Shown: positions 25,826 to 34,745 of the stretch, in pieces | Layout: every line of letters begins with the position of its first letter | How positions within the stretch are numbered: position 1 is the stretch's first letter | Source of the DNA: Lacrimispora amygdalina | Lineage (GTDB): Bacteria > Bacillota > Clostridia > Lachnospirales > Lachnospiraceae | Length of the DNA: 64,000 nt | Assembly (NCBI RefSeq): GCF_003432035.1 | Contig: NZ_QOHO01000031.1 | Location: forward strand, 55,022-119,021 | Reading direction: 5' to 3' | Program-made: the position numbers and the translations under genes | Notes under the pieces: model-generated | The model's database searches: none | What the model was told of the DNA's origin: nothing | The model's input: only the letters and a program-made list of their open reading frames with translations

Positions 25826-26632
25826 ATGAAAGCAGTAATGAAATATCCGGGAAGTAAATGGAGTATTGCAGACTGGATTATAAGTTACTTCCCGGAACAC
25901 CATAGTTATTTAGAAGCTTTCTTCGGTAGTGGAGCCGTACTATTCAATAAGCCAAGGTCAAACATTGAAACAGTGAATGACCTGGACGGTAATGTTGTAA
26001 ACCTTTTCGAATGGATTCGTAAGGACCCGGAACGACTGGCCAGAGAGATATATTTAACTCCTTACGCAAGACAAATTTATGATGATGCCTTTAAAACGGT
26101 ACCAAAGGACAGTTTTGGTAAGGCAGTTAATTTCTACATAAGGCTGAATATGGGCCACGGGTTCCGCACTACTGGGGAAAAGGTAGGCTGGAAGAATGAC
26201 GTACAGGGACGTGAAAAAGCCTATGCTGCAACAGATTGGTGCAATCTACCAGATAAGATAATGAAAGCAGCTGAACGGATCAGAGGGGTACAGATTGAAA
26301 ATCGCCCGGCTGTAGAACTGATAGAACGGTTTAATAACCAGAAGGTTTTAATCTACGCTGATCCTCCGTATGTACTGAGCACAAGACACGGAAAACAATA
26401 CCGCCATGAAATGGACGATAAACAGCAAAATGACTTGATAGACGTTTTGCAGGCACATAAAGGCCCTGTGCTGTTAAGCGGATATGACAGTGATTTGTAT
26501 AATGATCGTTTATCCGGCTGGTACAGGGAAGAAACAACATGCTATTCACAGGTTTGCAGTAAGAAAAGAGAAATATTGTGGATGAATTTTGAGCCTGCAG
26601 GACAGACAAATATATATGACTTCATAGGCTAA
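25826..26632 (+). CDS. DNA adenine methyltransferase (D12/Dam class)
   Basis: A 268-aa N6-adenine MTase of the D12 class: the SAM motif EAFFGSGAVLF and catalytic IYADPPYVLS (DPPY) are both visible, plus the N-terminal KYPGSKWSIADWI. It is 15 bp after the C5-MTase in the same operon, giving the phage two base-modification activities. Confidence 0.93.
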   Translation: MKAVMKYPGSKWSIADWIISYFPEHHSYLEAFFGSGAVLFNKPRSNIETVNDLDGNVVNLFEWIRKDPERLAREIYLTPYARQIYDDAFKTVPKDSFGKAVNFYIRLNMGHGFRTTGEKVGWKNDVQGREKAYAATDWCNLPDKIMKAAERIRGVQIENRPAVELIERFNNQKVLIYADPPYVLSTRHGKQYRHEMDDKQQNDLIDVLQAHKGPVLLSGYDSDLYNDRLSGWYREETTCYSQVCSKKREILWMNFEPAGQTNIYDFIG

Positions 26633-26660
26633 ACGAAGATTTAAGAAGGAGATTGATAAA

Positions 26661-27047
26661 ATGAGAAAAGTAATTCTAATAATAGCTTGTGTTGTTATTA
26701 TGACATTGGCAGGATGCAGCGAATCTGCAAGAGTTTCATATAATCTATCGAAAGAAGCTGATAACTTTAATGTGATACGGCAACTTACCGTTATTAATTG
26801 TATTGAAGGAGATGTATTGTTTCAAATGACTGGAAAAATGTCTATTACGGCAGACCGGGGTGATAATCAACTTGAAATTATCGTAGAAAATGAAAATGGT
26901 AAATATGAGAAACACTTTGTGGGATTAAGCGATAATGTGACTTATGTTGTGGAAGATATGGGAGAAAGCAAAGTGAACAAATATAAATATACTCTTAACT
27001 TTAATCCTAAAATGTGGATTCCGGTAGAAGCAGATACTATTGACTAA
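26661..27047 (+). CDS. Phage-encoded lipoprotein
   Basis: A 128-aa protein with a lipoprotein signal and lipobox LAGC (cleavage before the Cys near residue 19). The mature part is beta-rich. Prophage lipoproteins of this kind are often expressed by lysogens and can block superinfection, but no family assignment is certain. RBS AAGGAG. Confidence 0.72.
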   Translation: MRKVILIIACVVIMTLAGCSESARVSYNLSKEADNFNVIRQLTVINCIEGDVLFQMTGKMSITADRGDNQLEIIVENENGKYEKHFVGLSDNVTYVVEDMGESKVNKYKYTLNFNPKMWIPVEADTID

Positions 27048-27083
27048 ACAGAAACAATGCTTTTCATGGCAGCAGGAGAATAC

Positions 27084-27281
27084 ATGAAACTTGAATGGGA
27101 ATATACAAAAGATGGTAAGCCAGTAGTACCGATAGTTCCAGTAATGGTATTGCCAGAGAAAAGATTCGGTGAATTGATCGGAACCAGTGAAAATCTGATA
27201 GGTATTCTTCTTAATACCGGGGAATATGTTGACGTTCCGGGGAACAGGGTTAGGAGGATACATAGACCGCGAAAGGGGTGA
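27084..27281 (+). CDS. Small phage protein, 65 aa
   Basis: Begins MKLEWEYTKDGKPVVP after AGGAGA; an in-frame ATG at 27057 is less well placed. Ends in a basic GNRVRRIHRPRKG tail. Function unknown. Confidence 0.6.
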   Translation: MKLEWEYTKDGKPVVPIVPVMVLPEKRFGELIGTSENLIGILLNTGEYVDVPGNRVRRIHRPRKG

Positions 27282-27285
27282 TGCT

Positions 27286-27522
27286 ATGATGGAAACAGCA
27301 GCAGAAATGAAGAATGAGAATGAGTATTTCAGAATGAAAGCAGCTGAATTAGAAAAGGTTGAGATCGTGAAAAATAAAATCATGGATCTCATAGATAATT
27401 CAAAACAAAGCTATGGGGACATAGCGGGATTGAGCCATGATGATAAATTGAGAGCAGTGGCACAAAATAAATGGGTTGCGTTAGATGATTTACAAAAACA
27501 AATCAATCAACTTGGGTTGTGA
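27286..27522 (+). CDS. Small phage protein, 78 aa, helical
   Basis: Starts ATGATG after AAAGGGGTG, 5 bp past the previous stop; the longer frame from 27226 overlaps the upstream gene. The sequence is mostly charged helices (EMKNENEYFRMKAAELEK), probably a short coiled coil. Function unknown. Confidence 0.6.
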   Translation: MMETAAEMKNENEYFRMKAAELEKVEIVKNKIMDLIDNSKQSYGDIAGLSHDDKLRAVAQNKWVALDDLQKQINQLGL

Positions 27523-27564
27523 GTCTGCCGTAAGGCAGACAGGGCAGCAGGAGAAGGAGGTATT

Positions 27565-27966
27565 ATGGTTGAGTCACCTGTAAGAAAACGGGATATTAAA
27601 TTGAGTGATTATAATATCTCGCGTGCAAAGTATAATGAATTAAAATACTTCTGTATGCAGTATGGAGAAAAGAAACAGGAACTATATAAAAACTATGGTG
27701 TTGGATCAAGTGCTAGTGATGGACTTCCAAAAGGAAATTTACCGGGGAACCCAACAGAAAGGGCAGCAATTAGAAATTCATCACTTAAAAAAGACATTGA
27801 TTTAATAGAACGGGCAGCTATGGAAGCTGATTCAGAAATTTATAGTTGGCTTATTAAAAATGTTACAGAAGGAATACCATATGAATTTATGCAAGTTCCT
27901 TTATCAAGAACAAAGTTTTATGATTCAAGAAGGTATTTTTTCTATCTTTTAGCACAGAGAAGATAA
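27565..27966 (+). CDS. Phage late-gene-regulator-like protein (putative), 133 aa
   Basis: Strong RBS AGAAGGAGG. Pattern: DYNISRAKYNELKYFCMQY, GNPTERAAI, KKDIDLIERAAMEAD, GIPYEFMQVPLSRTKFYDSR. This combination occurs in Firmicutes phage proteins placed just before the packaging genes, which include ArpU/RinA-type activators with a C-terminal sigma-like helix. A role in switching on late genes is inferred, not shown. Confidence 0.5.
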   Translation: MVESPVRKRDIKLSDYNISRAKYNELKYFCMQYGEKKQELYKNYGVGSSASDGLPKGNLPGNPTERAAIRNSSLKKDIDLIERAAMEADSEIYSWLIKNVTEGIPYEFMQVPLSRTKFYDSRRYFFYLLAQRR

Positions 27967-28094
27967 AATTTTAAAAAGTGGGGAACTAGAAGGGGGTACT
28001 TCCGTGTTATTATGATATCATGCAAAAGGTAATAAATACCAATTGCAACATGCTTTCTCCCCTCCGGAAAGTTACACAATATTTCCCCCTGAAA

Positions 28095-28128
28095 GAAAAT
28101 ACCTATTTATTGATAGGTATTTTCTTTT
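28095..28128 (+). terminator. Terminator closing the early phage operon
   Basis: GAAAATACCTAT (28095-28106) and ATAGGTATTTTC (28113-28124) pair perfectly and run into TTTT. A TATACT at 28143-28148 may serve as the -10 for the next gene. Confidence 0.82.
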
Positions 28129-28171
28129 GCGTAGATATGTTATATACTGGTATATAAGGAGGGGAAAATAT

Positions 28172-28585
28172 ATGAACGATGAAAAGAAAAAAGGTCTTTA
28201 CTTGCTTTCAATTGTTGCATCATCATTAATAATTATATTTAGCATCACAACTCTTATCAAAATGTCAAGTCATAAAGTTGATTATGATTCCATGAATAAA
28301 GAAATTATGGAATACGTAAGCAAGCTTGATAATATAAAGGATATAAAGTCTAATGGTGACGGAATATACAAGATTATGCTTGAAAGCGATTCATGGTATG
28401 CCGGCATGGAAAGAGATAAGATGGTGTTTTGTAAGAATGTGAATGAAACATTGACAGTGATTTGTCAGAAATACAAAGCAATTAGAGATACGCAGGCAGT
28501 AGATGTTTATTATTATGACGAGGACGGTATAAAGGTTGCGGAGCCAGGAAAAGGCGTAACACTGGAAAGCAAAATATTACATTAA
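28172..28585 (+). CDS. Phage membrane-anchored protein, 137 aa
   Basis: Start set by AAGGAGGGG; the upstream in-frame ATG at 28043 would translate a terminator. One transmembrane helix at ~9-30 (LYLLSIVASSLIIIFSITTL), then a soluble alpha/beta domain. Expressed from its own promoter after the terminator, a pattern of lysogenic-conversion or superinfection-exclusion genes. Function unknown. Confidence 0.65.
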   Translation: MNDEKKKGLYLLSIVASSLIIIFSITTLIKMSSHKVDYDSMNKEIMEYVSKLDNIKDIKSNGDGIYKIMLESDSWYAGMERDKMVFCKNVNETLTVICQKYKAIRDTQAVDVYYYDEDGIKVAEPGKGVTLESKILH

Positions 28586-28656
28586 ACGCAAGCACTGAGG
28601 TAATTACCTTGGTGCTTTTTATATGTTAAAAATCAAACCACGGGAGGGAAAACGAT

Positions 28657-28821
28657 ATGAATACAACAGCAATTATCATAACAGCAATGATATGTGCAAC
28701 ATTGATCATTTTAAACGTGATCTGGATATTTAAAGACAGGTCAGAAAAGGCAAGGATACAAGCCGAGATAAGGGATGAAGAATTATTGCTTGCATTGAAA
28801 TATCCGGGACCAAAACGATAA
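28657..28821 (+). CDS. Small single-pass membrane protein, 54 aa
   Basis: Too short for routine ORF calling. RBS GGGAGGG; MNTTAIIITAMICATLIILN gives one N-terminal helix, followed by a charged tail ending YPGPKR. The next gene's RBS overlaps its stop, indicating coupled expression. Function unknown. Confidence 0.6.
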   Translation: MNTTAIIITAMICATLIILNVIWIFKDRSEKARIQAEIRDEELLLALKYPGPKR

Positions 28822-28834
28822 AGGAGGATAAGAT

Positions 28835-29170
28835 ATGAAATTTTTCGGTAATGCAGATATAAGGGGCGCGAGAATGTGTAATACACCACCAGCGCATCCG
28901 CCGATTAGTGGCAGTTCAGTACAAACAATAACAGAAAAAAGAAAAACAGTGACACAAAGCATTCCTGGTATTGCATTTGCAAATGACAATGGCTCGGTAA
29001 ATGTGGTTCCTATTATATCAGTTGGGACAGAAAAGATAATATTTCGAACAAAATGTATAATGCGCAAGTCAGACATTGAAGATATAGAAAAGAATCTTAC
29101 TGAAAAGATTGGAATTAAATGTGTAGTTATAGATCCACATACCGAACTGGCGGCGATTATAGATGGCTAA
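28835..29170 (+). CDS. Hypothetical phage protein, 111 aa
   Basis: RBS AAGGAGG. N-terminal stretch with NTPPAHPPISGSS, then an alpha/beta-like half (TKCIMRKSDIEDIEKNLTE). Overlaps the HNH gene by 8 bp. No family recognised. Confidence 0.55.
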   Translation: MKFFGNADIRGARMCNTPPAHPPISGSSVQTITEKRKTVTQSIPGIAFANDNGSVNVVPIISVGTEKIIFRTKCIMRKSDIEDIEKNLTEKIGIKCVVIDPHTELAAIIDG

Positions 29171-29495
29171 AGAATTCGCCAGAGCCTTTTATGATGGAAT
29201 GTCATGGCGCAGATGCCGCAAGGCTTACATAGCTGAAAGGATAGCGATTGACGGCGGACTGTGTGAGCAATGCCGTGAAAGACTTGGGTATATGGTACAT
29301 CACAAGATACCGCTGACACCAGAGAACATCAATGACCCGTTGATATCGTTAAGCCATGATAACTTAGAGTATGAGTGTAAAGAGTGCCACGACAGGGAAG
29401 AAGGACACTTCATAAAGCAGAGAGAGAACCGGAGCCGATGCACGTTTGATGCAGAAGGGAATCCGGTTCCTATTATTTTGAGGGAGGAAGAATGA
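29163..29495 (+). CDS. Phage HNH endonuclease
   Basis: A 110-aa HNH protein: zinc pair CEQC, catalytic MVHHKIPLTPEN, then NLEYECKECHDREEG. In HK97-type phages an HNH protein near the terminase assists cos cleavage and packaging; here several small genes separate the two. Overlaps the next gene by 4 bp. Confidence 0.88.
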   Translation: MAKEFARAFYDGMSWRRCRKAYIAERIAIDGGLCEQCRERLGYMVHHKIPLTPENINDPLISLSHDNLEYECKECHDREEGHFIKQRENRSRCTFDAEGNPVPIILREEE

Positions 29496-29749
29496 TGGAA
29501 AGAATATTCATGACTGATAAGATGCGGCAGGCAAGACACGACACCGCAGTTACACGTACAAAAGAGGAAATACAAATTGCAGGAAACGAAATATACGACA
29601 GATTGAAAGCTGATGTACTGATAGCCCAGAACAAACAGGGGAGAGACTACATAACGCATATTCTGGAACGTAAGGTTGGAAAGAGTTATGCCCTTATGAG
29701 AATTGCAGCAGAGACAGGTTATCCGATTATAGTTCATAATTCAGTGTAG
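29492..29749 (+). CDS. Hypothetical phage protein, 85 aa
   Basis: Starts inside the HNH stop (ATGATG after GAGGGAGG). Helical and basic; ends RIAAETGYPIIVHNSV. Function unknown. Confidence 0.5.
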   Translation: MMERIFMTDKMRQARHDTAVTRTKEEIQIAGNEIYDRLKADVLIAQNKQGRDYITHILERKVGKSYALMRIAAETGYPIIVHNSV

Positions 29750-29758
29750 GCTGATTGC

Positions 29759-29947
29759 GTGAAGAGAGAAGCTAAGAAAAAATATGATTGGGATATACAG
29801 GTGATATCATTCAGATCTATACCGGTTCGTACTGATGGCATGAGGTGTGATGTAATACTTAAAGACGAGGGCGTTGACATTGTAGAGGTTAGGGACAGAT
29901 TGAACGATAACAAACTTAGTTGGGTAAGTGTGGTCGGAATTAATTGA
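29759..29947 (+). CDS. Hypothetical phage protein, 62 aa
   Basis: GTG start with a weak RBS; begins MKREAKKKYDWDIQVISFRS. Predicted beta-rich. Retained because it sits in a tight operon and the frame is clean; function unknown. Confidence 0.42.
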   Translation: MKREAKKKYDWDIQVISFRSIPVRTDGMRCDVILKDEGVDIVEVRDRLNDNKLSWVSVVGIN

Positions 29948-29962
29948 TAAGGAGGAACTGGA

Positions 29963-30109
29963 ATGATATCAAAGCTTATTAAACGGTTACGATGCAAGCG
30001 TAGCAAGACAAAGTACATAGGTTATTACCTTGATACTGAGAGACCAGGAGTAATGCGCACACACCACATACATGAGTGCAGAGAGTGTGGTAAACGTATC
30101 TATCATTAA
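29963..30109 (+). CDS. Small zinc-ribbon-like phage protein, 48 aa
   Basis: Too short for routine calling. RBS AAGGAGG 8 bp ahead of the ATG. Very basic N-terminus (KLIKRLRCKRSKTK) and a C-terminal HHIHECRECGKRIYH resembling half a zinc knuckle. Nucleic-acid binding is plausible. Confidence 0.55.
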   Translation: MISKLIKRLRCKRSKTKYIGYYLDTERPGVMRTHHIHECRECGKRIYH

Positions 30110-30124
30110 CAGGAGGACTGGACA

Positions 30125-30313
30125 ATGTTTATACATGAAGCTATCAAAGAAGCCGTTGATAAGAAAGCAAGTATAAGGCGAAGAAAATGGAGTATATTCG
30201 AATGGGCGTTGATGCCCACAGAACCAATCACGGGAGTTGGTAGGCACAAATCGTTCTGCTGGAATCCAACACCAGATGATCTAATGGCTGATGATTGGGA
30301 GGTAATAGAGTGA
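30125..30313 (+). CDS. DUF2829/Tad2-like phage protein (possible anti-Thoeris sponge)
   Basis: A 62-aa protein with the DUF2829 pattern: N-terminal EAIKEAVDKKASIRRRKW (usual form: ALKALKxGKKVxRxGW) and C-terminal WNPTPDDLMADDWEVIE (usual form: WxPSQxDLLAEDWEVV). Tad2 proteins of this family bind the cyclic ADP-ribose-type signal of Thoeris and block the defence. The middle is shorter than in most members, so ligand binding cannot be assumed. Overlaps the next gene by 4 bp. Confidence 0.65.
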   Translation: MFIHEAIKEAVDKKASIRRRKWSIFEWALMPTEPITGVGRHKSFCWNPTPDDLMADDWEVIE

Positions 30314-30633
30314 ATACAAACGCAGACATGGTTAATCACCCAACACACTACGCTGACAGTTGCAGTATGGAATGCTTCGATGCGATGAAGATTGCATTCG
30401 GTGTAAGGTATGTGATTATATATTGCAAGATAACAGCATTCAAATACTTATGGAGACACAAGCACAAGGGAGGAGAAGAAGATGTAAGGAAAGCATTGTG
30501 GTATCTAATGGCTGCAGATGATGTAACAGGTGGAGATATCACAGCTGATGATGCTCAGTATTGTGAATTGTTCAAGCAAGCCAATGCTGCATACAATAAG
30601 TACAAACAAAACAAGGACGATTCCGTTCAATAA
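30310..30633 (+). CDS. DUF3310 phage protein
   Basis: GTG start after GGAGG. The pattern MVNHPTHYADSCSMECFDAMKIAFG...KYLWRHKHKGGEEDVRKALWYL is the DUF3310 (phage nucleotide-kinase-like/SaV) signature, found widely in siphophage early regions. 107 aa. Biochemical role unclear. Confidence 0.8.
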   Translation: MNTNADMVNHPTHYADSCSMECFDAMKIAFGVRYVIIYCKITAFKYLWRHKHKGGEEDVRKALWYLMAADDVTGGDITADDAQYCELFKQANAAYNKYKQNKDDSVQ

Positions 30634-30724
30634 GTAGCATTTAATGCGGGAAATAAGAAATAAAACCAGACGATTCCGTTCTGACGCATGACCATAGGCC
30701 CCCCTTAAACGAAAGTGGGGGTTA
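30616..30724. other. Intergenic packaging-region candidate with 13-bp direct repeat
   Basis: GACGATTCCGTTC occurs at 30616-30628 and 30669-30681 (53 bp apart). A C-run/G-run hairpin (about 30696-30720) follows. The location just before the small terminase is where cos or pac sites lie in HK97-type phages. Cleavage positions cannot be read from sequence alone. Confidence 0.4.
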
Positions 30725-30808
30725 TTTTGATTTCACCGAGTCCCCAACATTTAAATAACACACAGGTAATTTCCATATGACCCCCACCCCTGAAAGAAGG
30801 TGATTTTT

Positions 30809-31180
30809 ATGGCAAGAAAGAGGGAGTTAACCAAAGATGAAAAGATTGACAAGGAGGTAAAAAGACTTAAAGAGATATACAAAGAAATAGACCAACGTAA
30901 AACCAAAACTCTTGATGGCCTTATTCAGGAGTGCGCTTTCATGAGAATTACACTTGAAGAATTAAGAAAAAACATAAACGAAACAGGCGTTATTGATGAA
31001 ATGCCACAGGGTGATTATACGATTTTAAGAGAAAGCCCATATGTGAAGACTTATCATACCATGATTCAGAGATATACAACTGCAAATGAAAAACTGCTTG
31101 GATTGCTGCCAAAAGAGACAAAGGTTACCACAACAAATGACGATTTTGACGATTTTGTCGAAGGACGTGAGGATGTATGA
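30809..31180 (+). CDS. terS: Terminase small subunit (P27 family)
   Basis: A 123-aa acidic/basic helical protein (KLIDKEVKRLKEIYKEID-like N-terminus, ESPYVKTYHTMIQRYTTANEKLLGLLPKE) typical of P27-type small terminases. ATG 30809 follows GAAAGAAGG. Its stop overlaps the large subunit start (ATGA). Confidence 0.82.
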   Translation: MARKRELTKDEKIDKEVKRLKEIYKEIDQRKTKTLDGLIQECAFMRITLEELRKNINETGVIDEMPQGDYTILRESPYVKTYHTMIQRYTTANEKLLGLLPKETKVTTTNDDFDDFVEGREDV

Positions 31181-32862
31181 AAAAATATCCTTTAACTTAC
31201 AACCCAATACTTGAATACTGGGAGGAAATTAATTCTGGAAGCGAAATTGTAAGCGACAAAGTAAAAAGAACTTATAAAAAGGTTGTATATGACATACACA
31301 ATCCCGGTGAATATTTCTATAGTCCAAAAAGAGCAAACCATATTATTGAGTTTTTTGAAAATTATTGCCACCATTCCAAAGGTAAAGCAGGCGGTCAAAA
31401 AGTAGTACTTGAGTTATGGGAAAAAGCAATGCTTGCCACTGTGTTCGGTTTTATTGACATAAACGGGTTAAGAAAATACCATGAATCACTCTTAATTGTT
31501 GGAAAAAAGAACGGAAAATCACTAATAGCAAGTGGCGTAGGGCTTTATATGCTTGTTGGTGATGGAGAACAAGGCCCGGAAGTATACGCAACAGCCACAA
31601 AGAAAGATCAGTCAAAGATTATATGGCTTGAATCAAAACGTATGGTAAAAAAATCACCAGCACTTTTAAGAAGGATCAAACCACTGGTAGCCGAACTTTC
31701 AAGCGAGGATTTCAACGCCGGAGTATTTAAACCTCTTGCAAGTGATTCTGATACATTAGATGGGTTAAATGTACATTGCGGTTTGATGGACGAAATACAT
31801 CAGTGGAAAAACGGAAAAGCTCTTTATGATATTATTGCTGATGGTGTAACAGCCAGAGAACAGCCGTTAATATTTATCACTTCTACTGCCGGAACAGTAA
31901 GAGAAGATATATACGATCAAAAATACGAAGAAGCAGAACGCTTAATTAATGGATATTTTGATGAAAACGGGTATAAGGACGAGCATTTCATAGCTTTTAT
32001 TTATGAGTTGGATAATCGAAAAGAATGGATAAATGAAAAATGCTGGAAAAAAGCAAATCCTGGACTTGGAACGATTAAAAACCGCGCTACTTTAAAAGCC
32101 AAGGTTGAAAAGGCAATGCAAAATCCATCACTTGTTAAAAACTTGGTTTGCAAAGAATTTAATATCCGTGAAACATCTTCCGAAGCGTGGCTTACGTTTG
32201 AACAAATTAACAATACCGAGTTGTTTGAGGTTAAAAATTTACGGCCTAGATACGGAATAGGCGGGTGTGACCTGTCAAGCACAACTGATCTTACCAATGC
32301 AACAGTAATATTTAGAGTTCCTGATAACGACATGATTTATGTATTACAAATGTATTGGCTTCCAGAAGATCTTTTGGAAAGGAGAGTAAAGGAAGATAAA
32401 ATACCGTATGACATATGGGCTAGTAAAGGATTACTGAGAACTTGTCCGGGGAATAAAGTACATTATAAATTTGTAAAAGAATGGTACGAAGAGATACAGA
32501 ATGAGTATGACATATATTTGTTTAAATGCGGATATGATTCATGGTCTGCTACATATTTTGTTGAAGACATGGTAAACACTTTTGGTAAAAGCGTAATGGA
32601 GCCTATTATTCAAGGCAAAAAAACTTTATCAAGTCCGATGAAATCACTTGGAGCAGATCTTGACAAGAAAAAAATAATTTATAATAACAACCCAATTTTG
32701 AAATGGTGCTTAACAAACACATCTGTTGATATAGATAAAAACAATAACATTCAACCTTGTAAGGGAAATCTAGGCACCAGGAGAATTGACGGGCTAGCTG
32801 GCTTGCTTGATGCTTATGTTGTTTACGAAAATCACTTAGAAGAATATCTATCAATGATATAA
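31177..32862 (+). CDS. terL: Terminase large subunit
   Basis: A 561-aa packaging motor. The ATPase has the Walker A-like VGKKNGKS and Walker B GLMDEIH. The C-terminal nuclease carries GIGGCDLSSTTDLT and a distal acidic region (RRIDGLAGLLDAYV). HK97/Terminase_1 type. Complete length. Confidence 0.93.
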   Translation: MKKYPLTYNPILEYWEEINSGSEIVSDKVKRTYKKVVYDIHNPGEYFYSPKRANHIIEFFENYCHHSKGKAGGQKVVLELWEKAMLATVFGFIDINGLRKYHESLLIVGKKNGKSLIASGVGLYMLVGDGEQGPEVYATATKKDQSKIIWLESKRMVKKSPALLRRIKPLVAELSSEDFNAGVFKPLASDSDTLDGLNVHCGLMDEIHQWKNGKALYDIIADGVTAREQPLIFITSTAGTVREDIYDQKYEEAERLINGYFDENGYKDEHFIAFIYELDNRKEWINEKCWKKANPGLGTIKNRATLKAKVEKAMQNPSLVKNLVCKEFNIRETSSEAWLTFEQINNTELFEVKNLRPRYGIGGCDLSSTTDLTNATVIFRVPDNDMIYVLQMYWLPEDLLERRVKEDKIPYDIWASKGLLRTCPGNKVHYKFVKEWYEEIQNEYDIYLFKCGYDSWSATYFVEDMVNTFGKSVMEPIIQGKKTLSSPMKSLGADLDKKKIIYNNNPILKWCLTNTSVDIDKNNNIQPCKGNLGTRRIDGLAGLLDAYVVYENHLEEYLSMI

Positions 32863-32876
32863 GAAAGGAGGAAGAT

Positions 32877-34040
32877 TTGGGAATCTTAGATAAATTTAAA
32901 AATAAGACTGTTACGGTATCAAAATATCAATTAATAACTGATATGGGAGATGGGTTTTACTCTTATAATGGTAATTTGTATCACAGCGATATTGTAAGAT
33001 CGGCAATAAGACCAAAAGCACAGGCGATTGGTAAAATTGTCGGAAAGCACATTAGAGAAACTATAAAAGAAGATGGATCAAAAGATTTAAAGGTTAATCC
33101 AGAGATTTATATGAAGTTTCTGCTCGAGGAACCCAATCCATACATGACAGGACAGATGCTACAAGAAAAACTTGCAGTACAACTGGAACTCACAAACAAC
33201 GCCTTTGCTTATATACAAAGAGATCCAAATGGATACCCGACAGCTATTTATCCAATTGTTACATCAAGTTGCGAAGCTATACAAAATGAACAGTTAGAAT
33301 TATTTTTAAGATTTACAACAAATAAGGGTAAAATATTTACCTTTAAATATACTGATGTAATTCATTTAAGAAAAGATTTTAACAGTAATGATATATTTGG
33401 CGACAATCCAGCCGCCGCTTTAACCCCGTTAATGGAAATTGTTGTTACTACCGATCAAGGCATTATAAAAGCAATAAAAAACTCTAACATTATCAGATGG
33501 TTATTAAAATTTAACCAGACAATAAGACCGGAAGACATCAAAAAGCAAACCAAAGATTTTGTAGATAGCTTTTTGAACACTGAAACATCGGAGACAGTAG
33601 GGGCGGCTGCTACTGATGCCAAAATGGACGCAAAGCAAATTGAACCAAAGGACTTTGTTCCAAACGCAACACAAATGGATAGAACAGTTCAGCGGATATA
33701 TTCGTTTTTCAACACAAATGAAAAAATTGTGCAGGCTAAGTACAGTGAAGATGATTGGATATCATATTACGAATCAAGCATAGAACCTGTTGTTATTCAG
33801 CTGTCAAATGAGTATACAAGAAAACTGTTTTCACGCCGTGAAAGGGGTTTTGGAAACAAGATAATGTTTGAGAGCGCAAATCTTTCATTTGCAAGTATGC
33901 AAACCAAATTAAGCTTAGTTAATTATGTTGACAGGGGCATACTGAATGCTGACGAGGTAAGAGAGGTACTCAACAAAGGGCCAATCCCAGGCGGCGATAT
34001 ATATGTAAGACGGCTTGACACAAGGCCTACTACAGAATAG
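32877..34040 (+). CDS. Phage portal protein (HK97 family)
   Basis: A 387-aa protein with TTG start after AAAGGAGG. Portal features: VRSAIRPKAQAIGKI, FLLEEPNPYMTGQML, ELTNNAFAYIQRDPNG and DVIHLRKDFNSNDIFGDNP. Forms the dodecameric DNA-entry vertex; precedes the protease as usual. Confidence 0.92.
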   Translation: MGILDKFKNKTVTVSKYQLITDMGDGFYSYNGNLYHSDIVRSAIRPKAQAIGKIVGKHIRETIKEDGSKDLKVNPEIYMKFLLEEPNPYMTGQMLQEKLAVQLELTNNAFAYIQRDPNGYPTAIYPIVTSSCEAIQNEQLELFLRFTTNKGKIFTFKYTDVIHLRKDFNSNDIFGDNPAAALTPLMEIVVTTDQGIIKAIKNSNIIRWLLKFNQTIRPEDIKKQTKDFVDSFLNTETSETVGAAATDAKMDAKQIEPKDFVPNATQMDRTVQRIYSFFNTNEKIVQAKYSEDDWISYYESSIEPVVIQLSNEYTRKLFSRRERGFGNKIMFESANLSFASMQTKLSLVNYVDRGILNADEVREVLNKGPIPGGDIYVRRLDTRPTTE

Positions 34041-34056
34041 GAAGGAGGTGTAAACA

Positions 34057-34740
34057 GTGAAAAGAATTGATATTAAAGGTGCGATAATCCCAAATGATTA
34101 CAAATGGTATTACGATTATCTGGAAATGGATTCCACTACTCCAAAAGATGTTTACAATGTATTGGGGGCTGCATTTAATGAACCATTAGAAGTTTATATA
34201 AACAGTCCAGGCGGTGTGATTGACGTTGGAAGTGAAATATATACAATGCTTCGATCTCACCAAGGCAATGTTGATATTTACATAGTCGGTGAAGCTTGCA
34301 GCGCGGCAAGCATAATAGCAATGGCCAGACATTGTGAAATGTCTCCAACTGCACTCATGATGGTACATTGTGCATCAACAGGTGCGCAAGGAAACCATTC
34401 AGATTTTGAAAAAACCGCAGAAGTTTTAAAGACCGCTGATGACGCTTTAGCAAATGCTTATGTTATAAAATCTGGAATGAGCAAAGAAGACGCGCTTTTA
34501 ATGATGGAAAAGGAAACGTGGCTAACGGCAGATCAGGCTTTAGAAAAAGGCTTAATTGATGGAATTATGTTTGATGAAAAAAATAACACAAACGGTCAAC
34601 TTGTAGCCGGAAACTTTGCACTACCAAGTCAAGAAAGAATGAACCAAATCAAAAAAATGATTAATGAGCAGGACACCGATCAAGGCGATGCTGCTTTTTT
34701 AATGTCAAAAATCAAAAATCTAAGATTAAAAGAGAGGTAA
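34057..34740 (+). CDS. ClpP-like head maturation protease
   Basis: A 227-aa S14-type protease: INSPGGVIDVGSEIY, nucleophile region GEACSAASIIAMA (Ser) and MMVHCAS (His). GTG start after GGAAGGAGGTG. It processes the capsid N-terminal scaffold encoded by the next gene. Confidence 0.92.
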   Translation: MKRIDIKGAIIPNDYKWYYDYLEMDSTTPKDVYNVLGAAFNEPLEVYINSPGGVIDVGSEIYTMLRSHQGNVDIYIVGEACSAASIIAMARHCEMSPTALMMVHCASTGAQGNHSDFEKTAEVLKTADDALANAYVIKSGMSKEDALLMMEKETWLTADQALEKGLIDGIMFDEKNNTNGQLVAGNFALPSQERMNQIKKMINEQDTDQGDAAFLMSKIKNLRLKER

Positions 34741-34745
34741 ACAAC

